A stretch of 64,000 bases of DNA. Origin: JADGHX01 sp035760965 (lineage in GTDB: Bacteria > Pseudomonadota > Gammaproteobacteria > Steroidobacterales > Steroidobacteraceae). The DNA lies in the NCBI GenBank assembly GCA_035760965.1, contig DASTRY010000032.1, forward strand, positions 1 through 64,000. Reading direction: 5' to 3'. Below the pieces are notes generated by a model that worked only from the letters and a program-made list of their open reading frames with translations, had not been told where the DNA came from and did no database searches. Both the position numbers and the translations under genes were made by a program. This document shows positions 1-8,901 of the stretch, piece by piece. Within the stretch, counting starts at the first letter, position 1. Every line of letters begins with the position of its first letter.

Positions 1-1930
1 CCGGCACCGCGGCGGCGCTCGACTGCAGCCGTTGCATGATGTCCGCCAGCGATCCGCGCTCGCCGCGCGGCTTCAGATTGATCAGCATGCGTCCGCGATT
101 CAGCGCCGTGGAGTTGGCGCCGTCCACGCCGATGAACGCACTCAGGCTCGCGACATCCGGGACCTGGAGAATCTGCTTGGCGACCGCTTGCTGCAGCTCC
201 GCCATCCTCTCGAACGACACCGACTCGCGCGCCCGCACCTCGGCTTGAATCTGGCCCGTGTCCTGGGTCGGGAACAGTCCCTTCGGCATGAACACGTACA
301 GGATCGCGGTGATAGCGAGCGTTGCGATCGCGACGATCAGCGTCGGTCCCTCGCGATCGAGCACCCACGCCAGCATCCTGTCGTACCGCGCGACCACCTT
401 GTCGAACCAGATCTGCCAGTAATGGCCGATGCCGCTCGGCGGCACATGCGGCTCCTGCTTCATCCATAGCGCCGAGAGCGATGCGGTGAGCGTCAGCGAC
501 ACGACCGCCGAGATCACGATGGTGATCGCGAGCGTCACCGCGAACTCGCGAAACAGGCGACCGACCACATCGCCCATGAAAAGCAGCGGAATCAGCACCG
601 CGATGAGCGACACGGTCAGCGAGATGATGGTGAACCCGATCTGCTCGGCGCCCTTCAGTGCGGCTTGCAGCGGCTTCTCGCCGTGCTCGAGGTAGCGCGA
701 GATGTTCTCGATCATCACGATCGCGTCGTCGACGACGAAGCCGGTCGCAATCGTGAGCGCCATCAGCGTGAGATTGTTCAGGCTGTAGCCGAGCAGATAC
801 ATCGCGCCGAACGTGCCGATGAGGGAGATCGGCACCGCCAGACTCGCGATCAACGTCGCGCGCGGGCTGTGCAGGAACAGGAAGATCACCAGCACGACGA
901 GCACGACGGCGACGACCAGCTCCAACTCGACGTCGCGCACCGATGCGCGAATCCCGAGCGTGCGATCCGTGAGCAGGTCTACCCGCAGGGCCGCCGGTAG
1001 TGTCGAGGTGAGCTGCGGCAATGCTCGCTTGATCGCATCGACCGTTGCGATGACGTTCGCGCCGGGCTGGCGCTGAACGTTCAGTACGATCGCCGGGCGC
1101 GTGTTCTCCCACGCACCGAGCTTCACGTTCTCGGCGCTCGCGACGATGTCGGCGACGTCTCGCAGGTGCACCGGGGCGCCGTCGCGATAGGCGATAACGA
1201 GCTCGGCGTAGTCGTCGACGGTGAGGAGCTGATCGTTCGCGTTGATCGAGTACGAGCGTGTCGGGCCGTCGAAGCTGCCCTTCGCGCCATTGGAATTCGC
1301 GTTGGCGATGGTCGTGCGCAGCTGATCGAGGCTCAGGCCGAGGGACGCGAGCTGCTGGGTATCCACCTGTATGCGCATCGCCGGGCGTTGGCCACCGCTG
1401 ATCGAGACGAGCCCGACGCCCGCGATCTGCGAAATCTTCTGCGCGAGGCGCGTCTCGACGAGATTGCGCACGTCCGTGAGCGGCATCGTCTCGGAGCTCA
1501 CCGCGAGCGTCATGACGGGCGCATCCGCCGGGTTCACCTTCGCGTAGACCGGCGGCGCAGGCAAATCCGTCGGGAGCAGCGAACCGCTCGCATTGATCGC
1601 GGCCTGGACTTCCTGTTCGGCAATATCCAGCGTGAGGTCCAAGCCGAACTGCAGCGTGATGACGGATGCGCCCGCCGCGCTCGTCGAGGACATGCGCACG
1701 AGGCCCGACATCTGACCGAACTGCTTTTCGAGCGGCGCGGTCACCGTCGCGCTCATCACTTCGGGGCTCGCGCCGGGATAGAGCGTTTGCACCTGAATCG
1801 TCGGATAGTCGACTTCGGGGAGCGCCGAGAGCGGCAGGAAGTGAAAGCCGACCAGACCGGCGAGCACGATCGCCGCCATGAACAGGGACGTGGCGACCGG
1901 GCGCAGGATGAACGGCCGTGACGGGCTCAT
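1..1930 (-). CDS. mdtB: RND efflux pump inner-membrane permease, MdtB-type (3' end outside window)
   Basis: Proton-driven trimeric drug/bile-salt exporter of the inner membrane. The visible 643 residues match the N-terminal two thirds of MdtB-type RND pumps: first transmembrane helix after FILRPVATSLFM, then the periplasmic porter signature ALPEVDYPTIQV, the run QFGQMSGL, LTLMALTIATGFVVDDAIV in the TM4 region with the proton-relay acidic pair, and IPLLFMGDVVGRLFREFA. The ATG lies 10 bp after the adaptor gene, so the two are one operon. The protein is cut by the window start, so the C-terminal third is not seen. Odd point: the usual Pro-Met-Met-Cys-Ala stretch after SLTLT reads ASLSALWM instead. 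A second MdtC-type pump gene could follow outside the window. Confidence 0.93.
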   Translation of the reverse strand, partial: MSPSRPFILRPVATSLFMAAIVLAGLVGFHFLPLSALPEVDYPTIQVQTLYPGASPEVMSATVTAPLEKQFGQMSGLVRMSSTSAAGASVITLQFGLDLTLDIAEQEVQAAINASGSLLPTDLPAPPVYAKVNPADAPVMTLAVSSETMPLTDVRNLVETRLAQKISQIAGVGLVSISGGQRPAMRIQVDTQQLASLGLSLDQLRTTIANANSNGAKGSFDGPTRSYSINANDQLLTVDDYAELVIAYRDGAPVHLRDVADIVASAENVKLGAWENTRPAIVLNVQRQPGANVIATVDAIKRALPQLTSTLPAALRVDLLTDRTLGIRASVRDVELELVVAVVLVVLVIFLFLHSPRATLIASLAVPISLIGTFGAMYLLGYSLNNLTLMALTIATGFVVDDAIVMIENISRYLEHGEKPLQAALKGAEQIGFTIISLTVSLIAVLIPLLFMGDVVGRLFREFAVTLAITIVISAVVSLTLTASLSALWMKQEPHVPPSGIGHYWQIWFDKVVARYDRMLAWVLDREGPTLIVAIATLAITAILYVFMPKGLFPTQDTGQIQAEVRARESVSFERMAELQQAVAKQILQVPDVASLSAFIGVDGANSTALNRGRMLINLKPRGERGSLADIMQRLQSSAAAVP

Positions 1931-1940
1931 CGCGCCGCTC

Positions 1941-3251
1941 TCACGCCGTGCTCGGTCGCGTGGCGCGGCGCGTTTCGCGCGGGTTCGCACCCTGCGGACG
2001 GTGCCCGCTGCGGTGGCTGCCGCTTTGCGGTCCCGCGCCGTCCGACTGTCCCGGCAGCTTCACGACCGACCCGTCGGTCAAGCGATCCCCACCCTCGGTG
2101 ACGACGCGCTCACCGTCCTGGAGGCCGGACGTGATGGAGGTGCGATCGTTCAGCGACGGACCGGTCTTCACCGCGCGTACATGGGCGACGTTCTGCGCGT
2201 CGATGACGAACACGAACTCGCCTTGTGGACCGTGGCGAACCGCCGCCGCCGGGACCACCAACGCGTGCTTCACGACATTCAGCTGCAGCTGCACGTTCAC
2301 GAATTGGTTCGGGAACAGTGCGCCGTCCGCGTTATCGAAGCGCGCCTTCGCGCGCACCGTCCCGGTCTGCGTGTCGATCTGATTGTCGAGCGTCAGGAAC
2401 CGGCCCGTGCCGAGCTGATTGGTGCGCGTGCGGTCGAGCACGATGGTCGGCAACTGCGCGCCGGCATGCACGCGCTTCTGTACCTCCGTCACATAGTCGG
2501 CAGGCAACGTGAATACGACGTCGATCGGCTTCACTTGCGTGATGGTGGCGACGCCCGTCGTGTCGCCGGCGCTCACGTAGTTGCCGAGATCGATGGGCCG
2601 CAATCCCACGCGGCCGCTGATCGGCGCGACGACTCTGCTGTACGTGATGTTCAGCCGTGCCGTGCCGACCGCCGCCCGATCCGATGCGACGGTACCGATG
2701 AGCTGCTTCACGGTCGCCTCCTGCGTCTCGACGTCCTGCTTGGCGATCGAATCCTGCGCCAGCAGCGTGCGGTTGCGTTCGAGGATCACGCGCGCGTTGT
2801 CCAGCGACGCTTCGTCGCGTGCCAACTGCGCCTGCGCCTGTGCGAGCGCGAGCTGAAACGGTCGCGGGTCGATCTGCACGAGCGGCTGGCCTTGCTCGAC
2901 GAGCTGCCCTTCCTGGTAATAGATGGCCTGCACGACGCCGGACACCTGCGGCCGCACCGTCGCCATCGCGATAGGTGTGACGGTGCCGAGCGCCTCGACG
3001 CGAATCGGAATGTCCTCGCGACTTGCAACGGCGAAGGCCACGGTCGCCGTCGGCCGCCGGCCACCAAATCCACTGGCGGGCTCCCGAGTGGCATTGCGAT
3101 GCGATAGATACCATCCGAGGCCGCCGAGCGCGCCCAGGCAGAAAATGACGAGAAGAAAGCTCAGCACACGCGAGCGGCGCAGCGATCGTGCAGGGTGCAC
3201 GTCATCGGAGCGGACCGATTCTTCATCGGTCGTGCGGTTCACATCGTTCAT
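1941..3251 (-). CDS. mdtA: RND periplasmic adaptor (membrane fusion protein), MdtA-type
   Basis: Links the RND pump to an outer-membrane channel across the periplasm. 436 residues: short cytosolic N-terminus, one membrane anchor at about residues 30-49, a lipoyl-like half motif around EGQLVEQGQPLVQIDP, an alpha-helical hairpin (about 115-185), the second lipoyl half with the SGRVGLRPIDLGNYVSAGD stretch, beta-barrel and a membrane-proximal domain, then a basic low-complexity tail rich in Gly, Ser, Arg and His. MdtA family members have the same order. First gene of the operon with the downstream pump. The 287-bp upstream gap carries no gene that I can support and should hold the promoter; no regulator gene is adjacent. 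Confidence 0.93.
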   Translation of the reverse strand: MNDVNRTTDEESVRSDDVHPARSLRRSRVLSFLLVIFCLGALGGLGWYLSHRNATREPASGFGGRRPTATVAFAVASREDIPIRVEALGTVTPIAMATVRPQVSGVVQAIYYQEGQLVEQGQPLVQIDPRPFQLALAQAQAQLARDEASLDNARVILERNRTLLAQDSIAKQDVETQEATVKQLIGTVASDRAAVGTARLNITYSRVVAPISGRVGLRPIDLGNYVSAGDTTGVATITQVKPIDVVFTLPADYVTEVQKRVHAGAQLPTIVLDRTRTNQLGTGRFLTLDNQIDTQTGTVRAKARFDNADGALFPNQFVNVQLQLNVVKHALVVPAAAVRHGPQGEFVFVIDAQNVAHVRAVKTGPSLNDRTSITSGLQDGERVVTEGGDRLTDGSVVKLPGQSDGAGPQSGSHRSGHRPQGANPRETRRATRPSTA

Positions 3252-3497
3252 GTTGTTCCGATTGGGTGGGACCGGGGCACGCCATCAAGCGACTATCGCG
3301 CCCGGGCCGACAGCATGCCGCATGGACATCGCATGTTTTGTGCCGTTCCGGTAACGCTTTGTATGACCGCAGCGTGCGCCGCGGTCGGTCGCGCGAACAA
3401 GTCCGCTGACACGAACGGCTGGGCCGGCGACACCGGCGGATGGGCTGTATCGGGGAACGAGCAGCGCGGGCGCACGCGGCGCGCCGCGGGTGGGAGG

Positions 3498-3526
3498 GGC
3501 GCGACCGCCGGAACCGCGGTCGCGCC
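3498..3526 (-). terminator. 11-bp perfect hairpin after the lipoprotein gene
   Basis: Arms GGCGCGACCGC and GCGGTCGCGCC pair perfectly over 11 bp around a 7-nt loop, 12 nt past the stop codon of the lipoprotein gene on the minus strand. There is no T-run, so it is either a Rho-assisted terminator, an mRNA 3' stabiliser or a chance high-GC structure. Confidence 0.45.
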
Positions 3527-3538
3527 GGTCGGAGACGG

Positions 3539-4237
3539 CTAGAGGATGCCCTCGAGATGCTCGAGATCGTTGATGACGCGGAACTTGCCGCCGCCCTTCT
3601 CCACCCGGTGGCGCCAGGCGTCGAGCCGGTTCAGGTATTCGCGCGGGTCCACGTTATCGGTGCGCAGCTTCGTGACGTTGAGCGCCACCACTTCGAAACC
3701 GCGCAGATCGAGCGGCAGGTTGCGCACATACCCCTTGGCGAGGTCTTCCTTCATGTCCGAGAAGATCAGGATTTCCTTGCGACCCGTGCCCTTCTCGTTC
3801 AGGAACTCGATCGCCTGCAGCACGCCGCCGGTGATGTCCGTGTACGGCGAAGGATACGACTGCTCGACGAACTGCTCGACGTTGCCCGCGAACGAGCGCT
3901 TCTGCTGATTCGCGGTGCTGGGCCGATCGTCGAAGGTCGCTTTCGCGATGATGTTGCGCTCCGTGAAGCTCGCCGTGTCGATGCGCGCGACGGCGAAGGA
4001 ATCCATCGGCTGCATCTTGCCGAGCACGTACAGGATGATCTGCTGCGCCTTGCGCACCTCGTTGTTGTAGGTGCCCGAGGTATCGATGAGCAGATAGACA
4101 CCCGTATTCCGCGGAGTGGCCGGTCCGCTGCTGCACGCGGTGAGCATCACAGCGGCGGCGGCCGCCATGAGGAACCCGCGGGCCGGATGGCGGCGCCGCC
4201 GCGCAGGCGACGCCCTCATGGCGCTGACGGCGTTCAT
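3539..4237 (-). CDS. Exported lipoprotein with von Willebrand factor A-like domain
   Basis: 232 residues. The N-terminus has a basic stretch, a hydrophobic core (FLMAAAAAVMLTAC) and a lipobox ending in Cys, so the mature protein should be a lipid-anchored periplasmic protein. The body reads like a VWA fold: YLLIDTSGTY resembles the MIDAS DxSxS loop (here DTSGT), TDITGGVLQAIEFL and EILIFSDMKED resemble the later strands and acidic metal ligand. Its ATG overlaps the stop of the membrane-protein gene (ATGA), so it is translationally coupled to it. Likely role is a membrane-associated complex with that protein; the function is not known to me. An alternative start five codons in would still leave the signal. 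Confidence 0.8.
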   Translation of the reverse strand: MNAVSAMRASPARRRRHPARGFLMAAAAAVMLTACSSGPATPRNTGVYLLIDTSGTYNNEVRKAQQIILYVLGKMQPMDSFAVARIDTASFTERNIIAKATFDDRPSTANQQKRSFAGNVEQFVEQSYPSPYTDITGGVLQAIEFLNEKGTGRKEILIFSDMKEDLAKGYVRNLPLDLRGFEVVALNVTKLRTDNVDPREYLNRLDAWRHRVEKGGGKFRVINDLEHLEGIL

Positions 4238-5781
4238 CGGCGCGCTCCGCGGCCGCCCGCACGGCGGACTTCGCGCGTCTCCGGCTCGGCCTCCGAGGTG
4301 GGCGGCTCGGAGTGCACGAACGGCTCCTGCACCTGATCCGCCACTTCCATCTGCGCGCGGATGTCGGCTTCGAGCTCGGCGTGATCCATCGCGCGCGAAC
4401 GCGCGAGGCGGTTCTCGACCCACAAGGGCAGGAACAGCGGCAGGTCGTAGATGCGCTGCGCGAGCGCACCGAGATGCTTCGCGCCGCCGCTCAGCACACG
4501 CAGCACCAGCGCGATCGCGCGCAGGATGCCGATGCCCACGAGGCCCAGCACCGTACGCAGCGAATGCACGAAGGTCTCGAGCGGAATCGCCACGAACGTG
4601 AGCGCGAACGGCAGGATGAAGCCCATGCCCATCTGCGCCGCCGTCGTGATCCACAGGTGCGAGCTCACGACGTTCGCCGCGCTGTCCTGACCACCGCGCA
4701 GCAGCGCGTTGGTCGCGAGCTCGTCCTGCAGAAGGATCTCGCGCATGTACGCGAGACCGGCCTCGACGCTCGCCATGAGGAGCAGGATCGAGAACGACAC
4801 CCAGACCATGCGCACGCGCATCTTGTCGGGCAGCGCGCCGATCACGGGGAACAAGCGGGTGATGCGCATCGACTCCATGAGGAAGAGACCCATGGAGATC
4901 TCGACCATGATGATGACGAGCGCCGCGATGTCCGCCGTGCGGAACTGACCGATGAAGTTCGTGCCGCCGACCATCTCGGCCATCGGGCGCGCGATCAGCG
5001 TGAAGTTGATCGCCGAGCCGCCGGCCGCAACGAGCAGCACGAGAGCGGACACGAAGAAGTGCACGAGCGAAGACGACGAGAGGATCGAGACCGCACGGTC
5101 CTCGCCCTTCACGATGTCCTCGTACTGCTGCATGTGCCGGTCGATGCCGACCGCGCGCTCCAGCACGCTCTCGACCGTGCGGCCGACGTTGCCGAGCGTC
5201 TCCTGAACCAGGCGCCACTCGGGCATCATCCGGCGCAGCAGCGCATGACGCTCACCGCTCGCTTTGCGGTATTCGTCGAGCGCTTCGTCGCTCGCCTTCA
5301 CCAGCGACTTGTGAATGTTCTCGAGGATCTCCCCGCCGGCATGACGCGTATCGATTTTGGCGACGACCTCCACGGCCTCCGTCCAGCCGGGCACCGCCGG
5401 CGGCACTTCCACCGCCGTGCGATGGTCCTCGTCGATGCGCGTGATGCATTCGGCGAGCGCGCGATGCAAGCCCGGATAGTTCGCGAGGTCCTTGCGCACG
5501 CTTTCAGCGACGCGCGTGAACTCGCGCTCGATGGCGCGCTCCTTGGCCTCGCGGCCGGACTGGAGCAGCACCTCGCGGTTGCGCGCGGCAAGGCGCGATT
5601 CGCCGTTCGTCACGGCCTGCGCCGCGAGCCGCAGCCCGCGCGAGATCGTTGCCATCGCGTCGTGGATCGCGTGATGCGCCGTACGGCGCGCGAGATACAA
5701 CGCGCCGATCGCCAGCACGGCCACCAGGAAGGCCGACAGAACCGGCCAGGGTGTAATTGCCAACAGTTTTTGCATCCACAT
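4234..5781 (-). CDS. Multi-pass inner-membrane protein of unknown function
   Basis: 515 residues from the ATG at 5781 (a TTG 21 bp upstream is also in frame). One N-terminal membrane anchor (PWPVLSAFLVAVLAIGALYLA), then about 190 mainly helical, charged residues likely to form a coiled-coil domain, then a cluster of at least five hydrophobic segments (about 230-450) beginning LVHFFVSALVLLVAAGGSAI, and a charged Glu-rich C-terminal tail. I do not recognise the family. It is coupled by a 4-bp overlap to the VWA-like lipoprotein, which suggests that the two act together in the envelope. The upstream 150 bp contains TTGTAT and an A/T-rich stretch at about 5903-5930 that might be the promoter. Confidence 0.8.
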   Translation of the reverse strand: MWMQKLLAITPWPVLSAFLVAVLAIGALYLARRTAHHAIHDAMATISRGLRLAAQAVTNGESRLAARNREVLLQSGREAKERAIEREFTRVAESVRKDLANYPGLHRALAECITRIDEDHRTAVEVPPAVPGWTEAVEVVAKIDTRHAGGEILENIHKSLVKASDEALDEYRKASGERHALLRRMMPEWRLVQETLGNVGRTVESVLERAVGIDRHMQQYEDIVKGEDRAVSILSSSSLVHFFVSALVLLVAAGGSAINFTLIARPMAEMVGGTNFIGQFRTADIAALVIIMVEISMGLFLMESMRITRLFPVIGALPDKMRVRMVWVSFSILLLMASVEAGLAYMREILLQDELATNALLRGGQDSAANVVSSHLWITTAAQMGMGFILPFALTFVAIPLETFVHSLRTVLGLVGIGILRAIALVLRVLSGGAKHLGALAQRIYDLPLFLPLWVENRLARSRAMDHAELEADIRAQMEVADQVQEPFVHSEPPTSEAEPETREVRRAGGRGARR

Positions 5782-5951
5782 AGTCGTACGCGCTCCGTGC
5801 AAACCCTCGGGGCGATCCGATCAGCGTGGGTGATGGCGACAGGCGCGTCAACGCGTCGCAAAACGACGCCGGAGTTATGTCACCGTGTTGCGTGAATTTT
5901 TATTGTCTAGGCGCCAATACAACACGGAACTGCGGAGCAGTGCGCAGCGTA

Positions 5952-6821
5952 TCAGTGTGCGGTCTCGCCACCACTGTTCGCCATCCAGCACCCGAGCAGG
6001 ATGAGCACGAGCCCGATGCCTGCGCCGACTCCGAAGTGCTCGTCGAGAATCCAGACGCCGAGCAAGACGGCGACCGCTGGATTGACGTACGTGACGACCG
6101 TGGCTTTGGACGCCCCCGCGTTCGAAATCACATATACGAAGAGGACGAGCGCCAGCGCCGTACAGACGATGCCGAGCACTGCGATCGAGGTGACGGCCAC
6201 CGATGAGGGCATCGCGCTCGGCGCAGCGAGCACGGCAGGGATCAGCAGCACGAGAGAGCCGACCAACGTGCTCGCGGCGACGACACCGAGCGGGTGCGTG
6301 TCGGAAAGGTGCCGCTGGACGATGAGCGGCCCGAGCGCATAGCCGAGCGTCGACAACAGGATGCAGCCGGCGCCCAGCCATTCGTGCGAGCCGTGCAGCG
6401 AGTCGATGCCGAGCAGCGCCGCCACGCCGACGAGGCCGATGATGAGTCCGGCCCAGCGACGCATGCCGAGGCGCTCCTTCACACCCATGAGCGGAGCGAT
6501 CATCACCACGGTCAGCGGCACGGCCGAGAGCAAGATGCCCGCGAGCGATGAGCTGATCGCTTGCTCGCCGAGCGCGATGAGCCAGAACGGCCCGACGAGC
6601 TCGACGACGGCAAACACCACGAGCCACCGGACATGCTTCGTGATGTTACGCAGCGCGCCCATGTGCCACGCGATTGGCAACAGCACGAGCGACCCCAGCG
6701 TGATGCGCCCCCACGCGATCAGCACCGGCGACACTTCCACCACCGCTTTCTTGATGAAGAAGTACGGGGTTCCCCAGATCACGCACAGCGCAAGGAATGC
6801 CAACCAAACACGGAATGTCAT
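5952..6821 (-). CDS. EamA/DMT-family transporter
   Basis: 289 residues, almost entirely hydrophobic, with the ten-helix layout of drug/metabolite transporters made of two EamA repeats. Diagnostic parts are the N-terminal CVIWGTPYFFIKKAV of repeat 1, the conserved AWGRITLGSLVLLP, and in repeat 2 TVVTYVNPAVAVLLGVWILDEHF, which is the hallmark C-terminal EamA segment. Substrate is not predictable; family members export amino acids or small metabolites. Monocistronic; separated from the VOC gene by a strong hairpin. Confidence 0.92.
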   Translation of the reverse strand: MTFRVWLAFLALCVIWGTPYFFIKKAVVEVSPVLIAWGRITLGSLVLLPIAWHMGALRNITKHVRWLVVFAVVELVGPFWLIALGEQAISSSLAGILLSAVPLTVVMIAPLMGVKERLGMRRWAGLIIGLVGVAALLGIDSLHGSHEWLGAGCILLSTLGYALGPLIVQRHLSDTHPLGVVAASTLVGSLVLLIPAVLAAPSAMPSSVAVTSIAVLGIVCTALALVLFVYVISNAGASKATVVTYVNPAVAVLLGVWILDEHFGVGAGIGLVLILLGCWMANSGGETAH

Positions 6822-6879
6822 TCGGTCAGTTTAGACAATCCCCGGGGTGTCACGCGGACTGGATCGAACCGGCCGACCC

Positions 6880-6928
6880 GTGCGGGGCACCGCCGATCGC
6901 ATGAGCGACAGGCGGTGCCCCACCGCAC
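6880..6928. terminator. Long inverted repeat between VOC and EamA genes
   Basis: GGGGCACCGCC (6884-6894) pairs perfectly with GGCGGTGCCCC (6911-6921) across a 16-nt loop that itself has a CGC/GCG mini-stem; outer GTGC/GCAC arms add four pairs after a 3-nt bulge. It lies 37 nt downstream of the VOC stop on the minus strand. No T-run follows. It may terminate VOC transcription or be a REP-like element. Confidence 0.5.
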
Positions 6929-6964
6929 AGGCGGAGTGTCCTGCGAGCGTGCGCAGATGCGCGC

Positions 6965-7327
6965 TCACGCCATGCACACCGCCTCGACGTTGTTGCCGTC
7001 GGGATCGGTCAGGAACGCGGCGTAGTACTTGGGACCGTAGTCGGCGCGCAATCCTGGTGCACCGTTGTCGCGACCGCCCGCCTTCAGCCCTTCCGCGTGG
7101 AACCCGGCCACCGCGGCGCGCGTCTTCGCGACGAAGGCGACGTGCGTGCCGGCGCGCGACGCTTGCTTGTCAGGGTAGAGCCAAAGCGCCGCCGCACCCG
7201 CGGGCCCGAGGCCTGCGCACGTGGCGTCGCTCGAGACGAGCACGTGCCCCAGCGCACCGAGCGCCTTCTCGTAGAAGCGCACGCTCGCGTCCAGGTCTTT
7301 CACTTTGAGTCCGATGTGGTCGTACAT
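6965..7327 (-). CDS. VOC-superfamily (glyoxalase/bleomycin-resistance-like) protein
   Basis: 120 residues, single vicinal-oxygen-chelate module. Opens with the classic MYDHIGLKVKDLDASVRFYE (His5 as likely metal ligand) and ends with the paired-strand sequence YYAAFLTDPDGNNVEAVC, where the Glu is the usual second ligand. Similar stand-alone proteins are annotated as glyoxalase-family or lactoylglutathione-lyase-like, but the exact reaction cannot be told. Monocistronic, facing away from the hydroxyacid dehydrogenase gene with 136 bp between starts. Confidence 0.92.
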   Translation of the reverse strand: MYDHIGLKVKDLDASVRFYEKALGALGHVLVSSDATCAGLGPAGAAALWLYPDKQASRAGTHVAFVAKTRAAVAGFHAEGLKAGGRDNGAPGLRADYGPKYYAAFLTDPDGNNVEAVCMA

Positions 7328-7463
7328 GAGTCGTCCTCCGAATGTCGACGCTCACGATACGGGCCGCCGCGGCGCTCGCACTTGGAGAATCTTGCGCGTC
7401 GTTGCTGTAATAAGCGCTGCGGAGCGGCGGTCTCGGAAAGGTCACGATGAAAGGGCCCACAGG

Positions 7464-8597
7464 ATGATTCGTTCGACTTTCGCGGCTGCCCTCGCCGCGC
7501 TGGCAGTGCTCGCACCCTCACCCGTTCCGGCCGCCGACGATGCGACCACCGTCGCCAAGGTGATCAAAAAGCTTCGGGTCGAGGAATCGGCAACGCCGGT
7601 CAAGGAGCGCAAGGCCTGGCGCAAGCCGAAGAAGATCGTGGTGATCGGCGGGCTGCCGGATCGCGAGGCGTTCGTCGCGGCCGCGGGCGGCGCCGACGTC
7701 GTCGTCGTGGACGACACGCGCTCGGCCATCGAGCCGGCGAAAAGCGCGGACGTGCTGGTCGGGCTCACCTCGTATCCTGGCGCGTGCGAGCCGGAGCTCG
7801 TCGACGGTGCGAAGGAGCTGCGCTGGATTCTCTCGCTGTCCGCCGGTATCGAGCGGTGCATGGCAATCGACTCGGTGAAGAACCGCGACGTTCTCGTGAC
7901 GAACATGCGCGGGGTCGACTCGGCGGCGATTGCCGAGCACGCGATCGCCTTGGCGCTTGCGCTGGCGCGCGGCCTCGACACGTCCATCGTCAACACGAGT
8001 CGCGCGCGCTGGAGCCGCGAGGATCAGGCCGCGACGCAGATGCAGGTGCTGTACGACAAAACGCTGCTCGTCGTCGGGCTTGGCGGCATCGGTACCGAAG
8101 TGGCGAGCCGCGCGCATGGGCTCGGCATGAAGGTCATCGCCACTCGCAACAGCAGTCGCACCGGCCCGGAGTACGTGAGCTATGTCGGGACTCCGGCGGA
8201 GCTGCTCACGCTCGCGAAGACCGCCGATGTCATCGTGAACACGGCGCCGCTCACGAGCGAGACGACCGGCATCTTCAATGCGAAGTTCTTCGAGGTGCTG
8301 AAGCCGAACGCACTGTTCATCAACGTCGCGCGCGGCGGCAGCGTCGTGACGGCCGACCTGACGAAGGCATTGAACGAGCATCGCCTCGCCGGTGCCGGGC
8401 TCGACGTCGTCGATCCCGAGCCGCTGCCGCCGGACGATCCGCTGTGGAAGGCGCCGAACGTCATCATCTCCCCGCACGTGTCGTCGCGTTCGGACCTGCC
8501 GCGTGAGGAACGCTGGCTGCTGGCGCGCGAGAACCTGCGCCGCTACGTCGCGGGCGGCAAGATGCTGTCGGTGGTGGACCTGAAACGCGAGTACTGA
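7464..8597 (+). CDS. D-2-hydroxyacid dehydrogenase family protein with signal peptide
   Basis: 377 residues. Begins with an export-type signal (MIRSTFAAALAALAVLAPSP, then AAD), unusual for this NAD-dependent family. The nucleotide-binding domain holds LLVVGLGGIGTEVASRA (GxGxxG at about 205), TAPLTSETTGIFN, and VARGGSVVTADLTKAL with the catalytic Arg region, then LDVVDPEPLPPDDPLW and SPHVSSRS, where the usual catalytic His of the Pro-His pair is present. The start was set at 7464 because the signal peptide begins there and ACAGG lies just upstream. An ATG 159 bp upstream is open but adds only Arg-rich residues that do not fit the family. Periplasmic location would raise the question of cofactor supply. 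Confidence 0.88.
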   Translation: MIRSTFAAALAALAVLAPSPVPAADDATTVAKVIKKLRVEESATPVKERKAWRKPKKIVVIGGLPDREAFVAAAGGADVVVVDDTRSAIEPAKSADVLVGLTSYPGACEPELVDGAKELRWILSLSAGIERCMAIDSVKNRDVLVTNMRGVDSAAIAEHAIALALALARGLDTSIVNTSRARWSREDQAATQMQVLYDKTLLVVGLGGIGTEVASRAHGLGMKVIATRNSSRTGPEYVSYVGTPAELLTLAKTADVIVNTAPLTSETTGIFNAKFFEVLKPNALFINVARGGSVVTADLTKALNEHRLAGAGLDVVDPEPLPPDDPLWKAPNVIISPHVSSRSDLPREERWLLARENLRRYVAGGKMLSVVDLKREY

Positions 8598-8609
8598 TGC
8601 GCTAAGCTC

Positions 8610-8636
8610 GCACTCCGTCCCCCTTCAGCGGAGTGC
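8610..8636 (+). promoter_or_regulatory. Hairpin that covers the DUF4404 ribosome-binding site
   Basis: GCACTCCG (8610-8617) and CGGAGTGC (8629-8636) pair perfectly over 8 bp with an 11-nt loop. The GGAG at 8630-8633 is the only good Shine-Dalgarno for the ATG at 8641 (7-nt spacer) and lies inside the stem. Besides possibly ending the upstream transcript, it would limit initiation on the small gene. Confidence 0.5.
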
Positions 8637-8640
8637 CCCG

Positions 8641-8901
8641 ATGAGCCGACAGGATTTGCAGAAGCTGCTGGCGCAGCTGCATGCCCGGCTGGGTGGCGCT
8701 CGATCGGTGAGCGACGAGGAGCGCGCGCAACTCACCACCGTCCTGCGGGATATCGAGAAGGTGCTGGGCAAGCAGGAGGAGACCGCTGCGCGCGCCAAGC
8801 CTCGTCTCGAAGCCTTTGCCGTGAAGTTCGAGGCCGATCACCCCGCGCTGGCGGAATCGCTGCGGCAGCTCGTCGACCTGCTCGCCAAAGCGGGAATCTG
8901 A
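8641..8901 (+). CDS. DUF4404-family small protein
   Basis: 86 residues, acidic/basic mixed and fully helical in appearance, matching the DUF4404 pattern: N-terminal LQKLLAQLHARL, central VSDEERAQLTTVLRDIEKVLG, and C-terminal AVKFEADHPALAESLRQLVDLLAKAGI split by a helix break. Cytosolic, no known function; members are common in gammaproteobacteria. Clear GGAG ribosome-binding site. It follows the hydroxyacid dehydrogenase by 43 bp and ends convergently with the next gene, sharing a hairpin built from both stop codons. Confidence 0.88.
   Translation: MSRQDLQKLLAQLHARLGGARSVSDEERAQLTTVLRDIEKVLGKQEETAARAKPRLEAFAVKFEADHPALAESLRQLVDLLAKAGI

Noticed and set aside
3293..3475. Small gene upstream of the MFP gene
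   Set aside because: 60-residue frame without ribosome-binding site, signal or family likeness.
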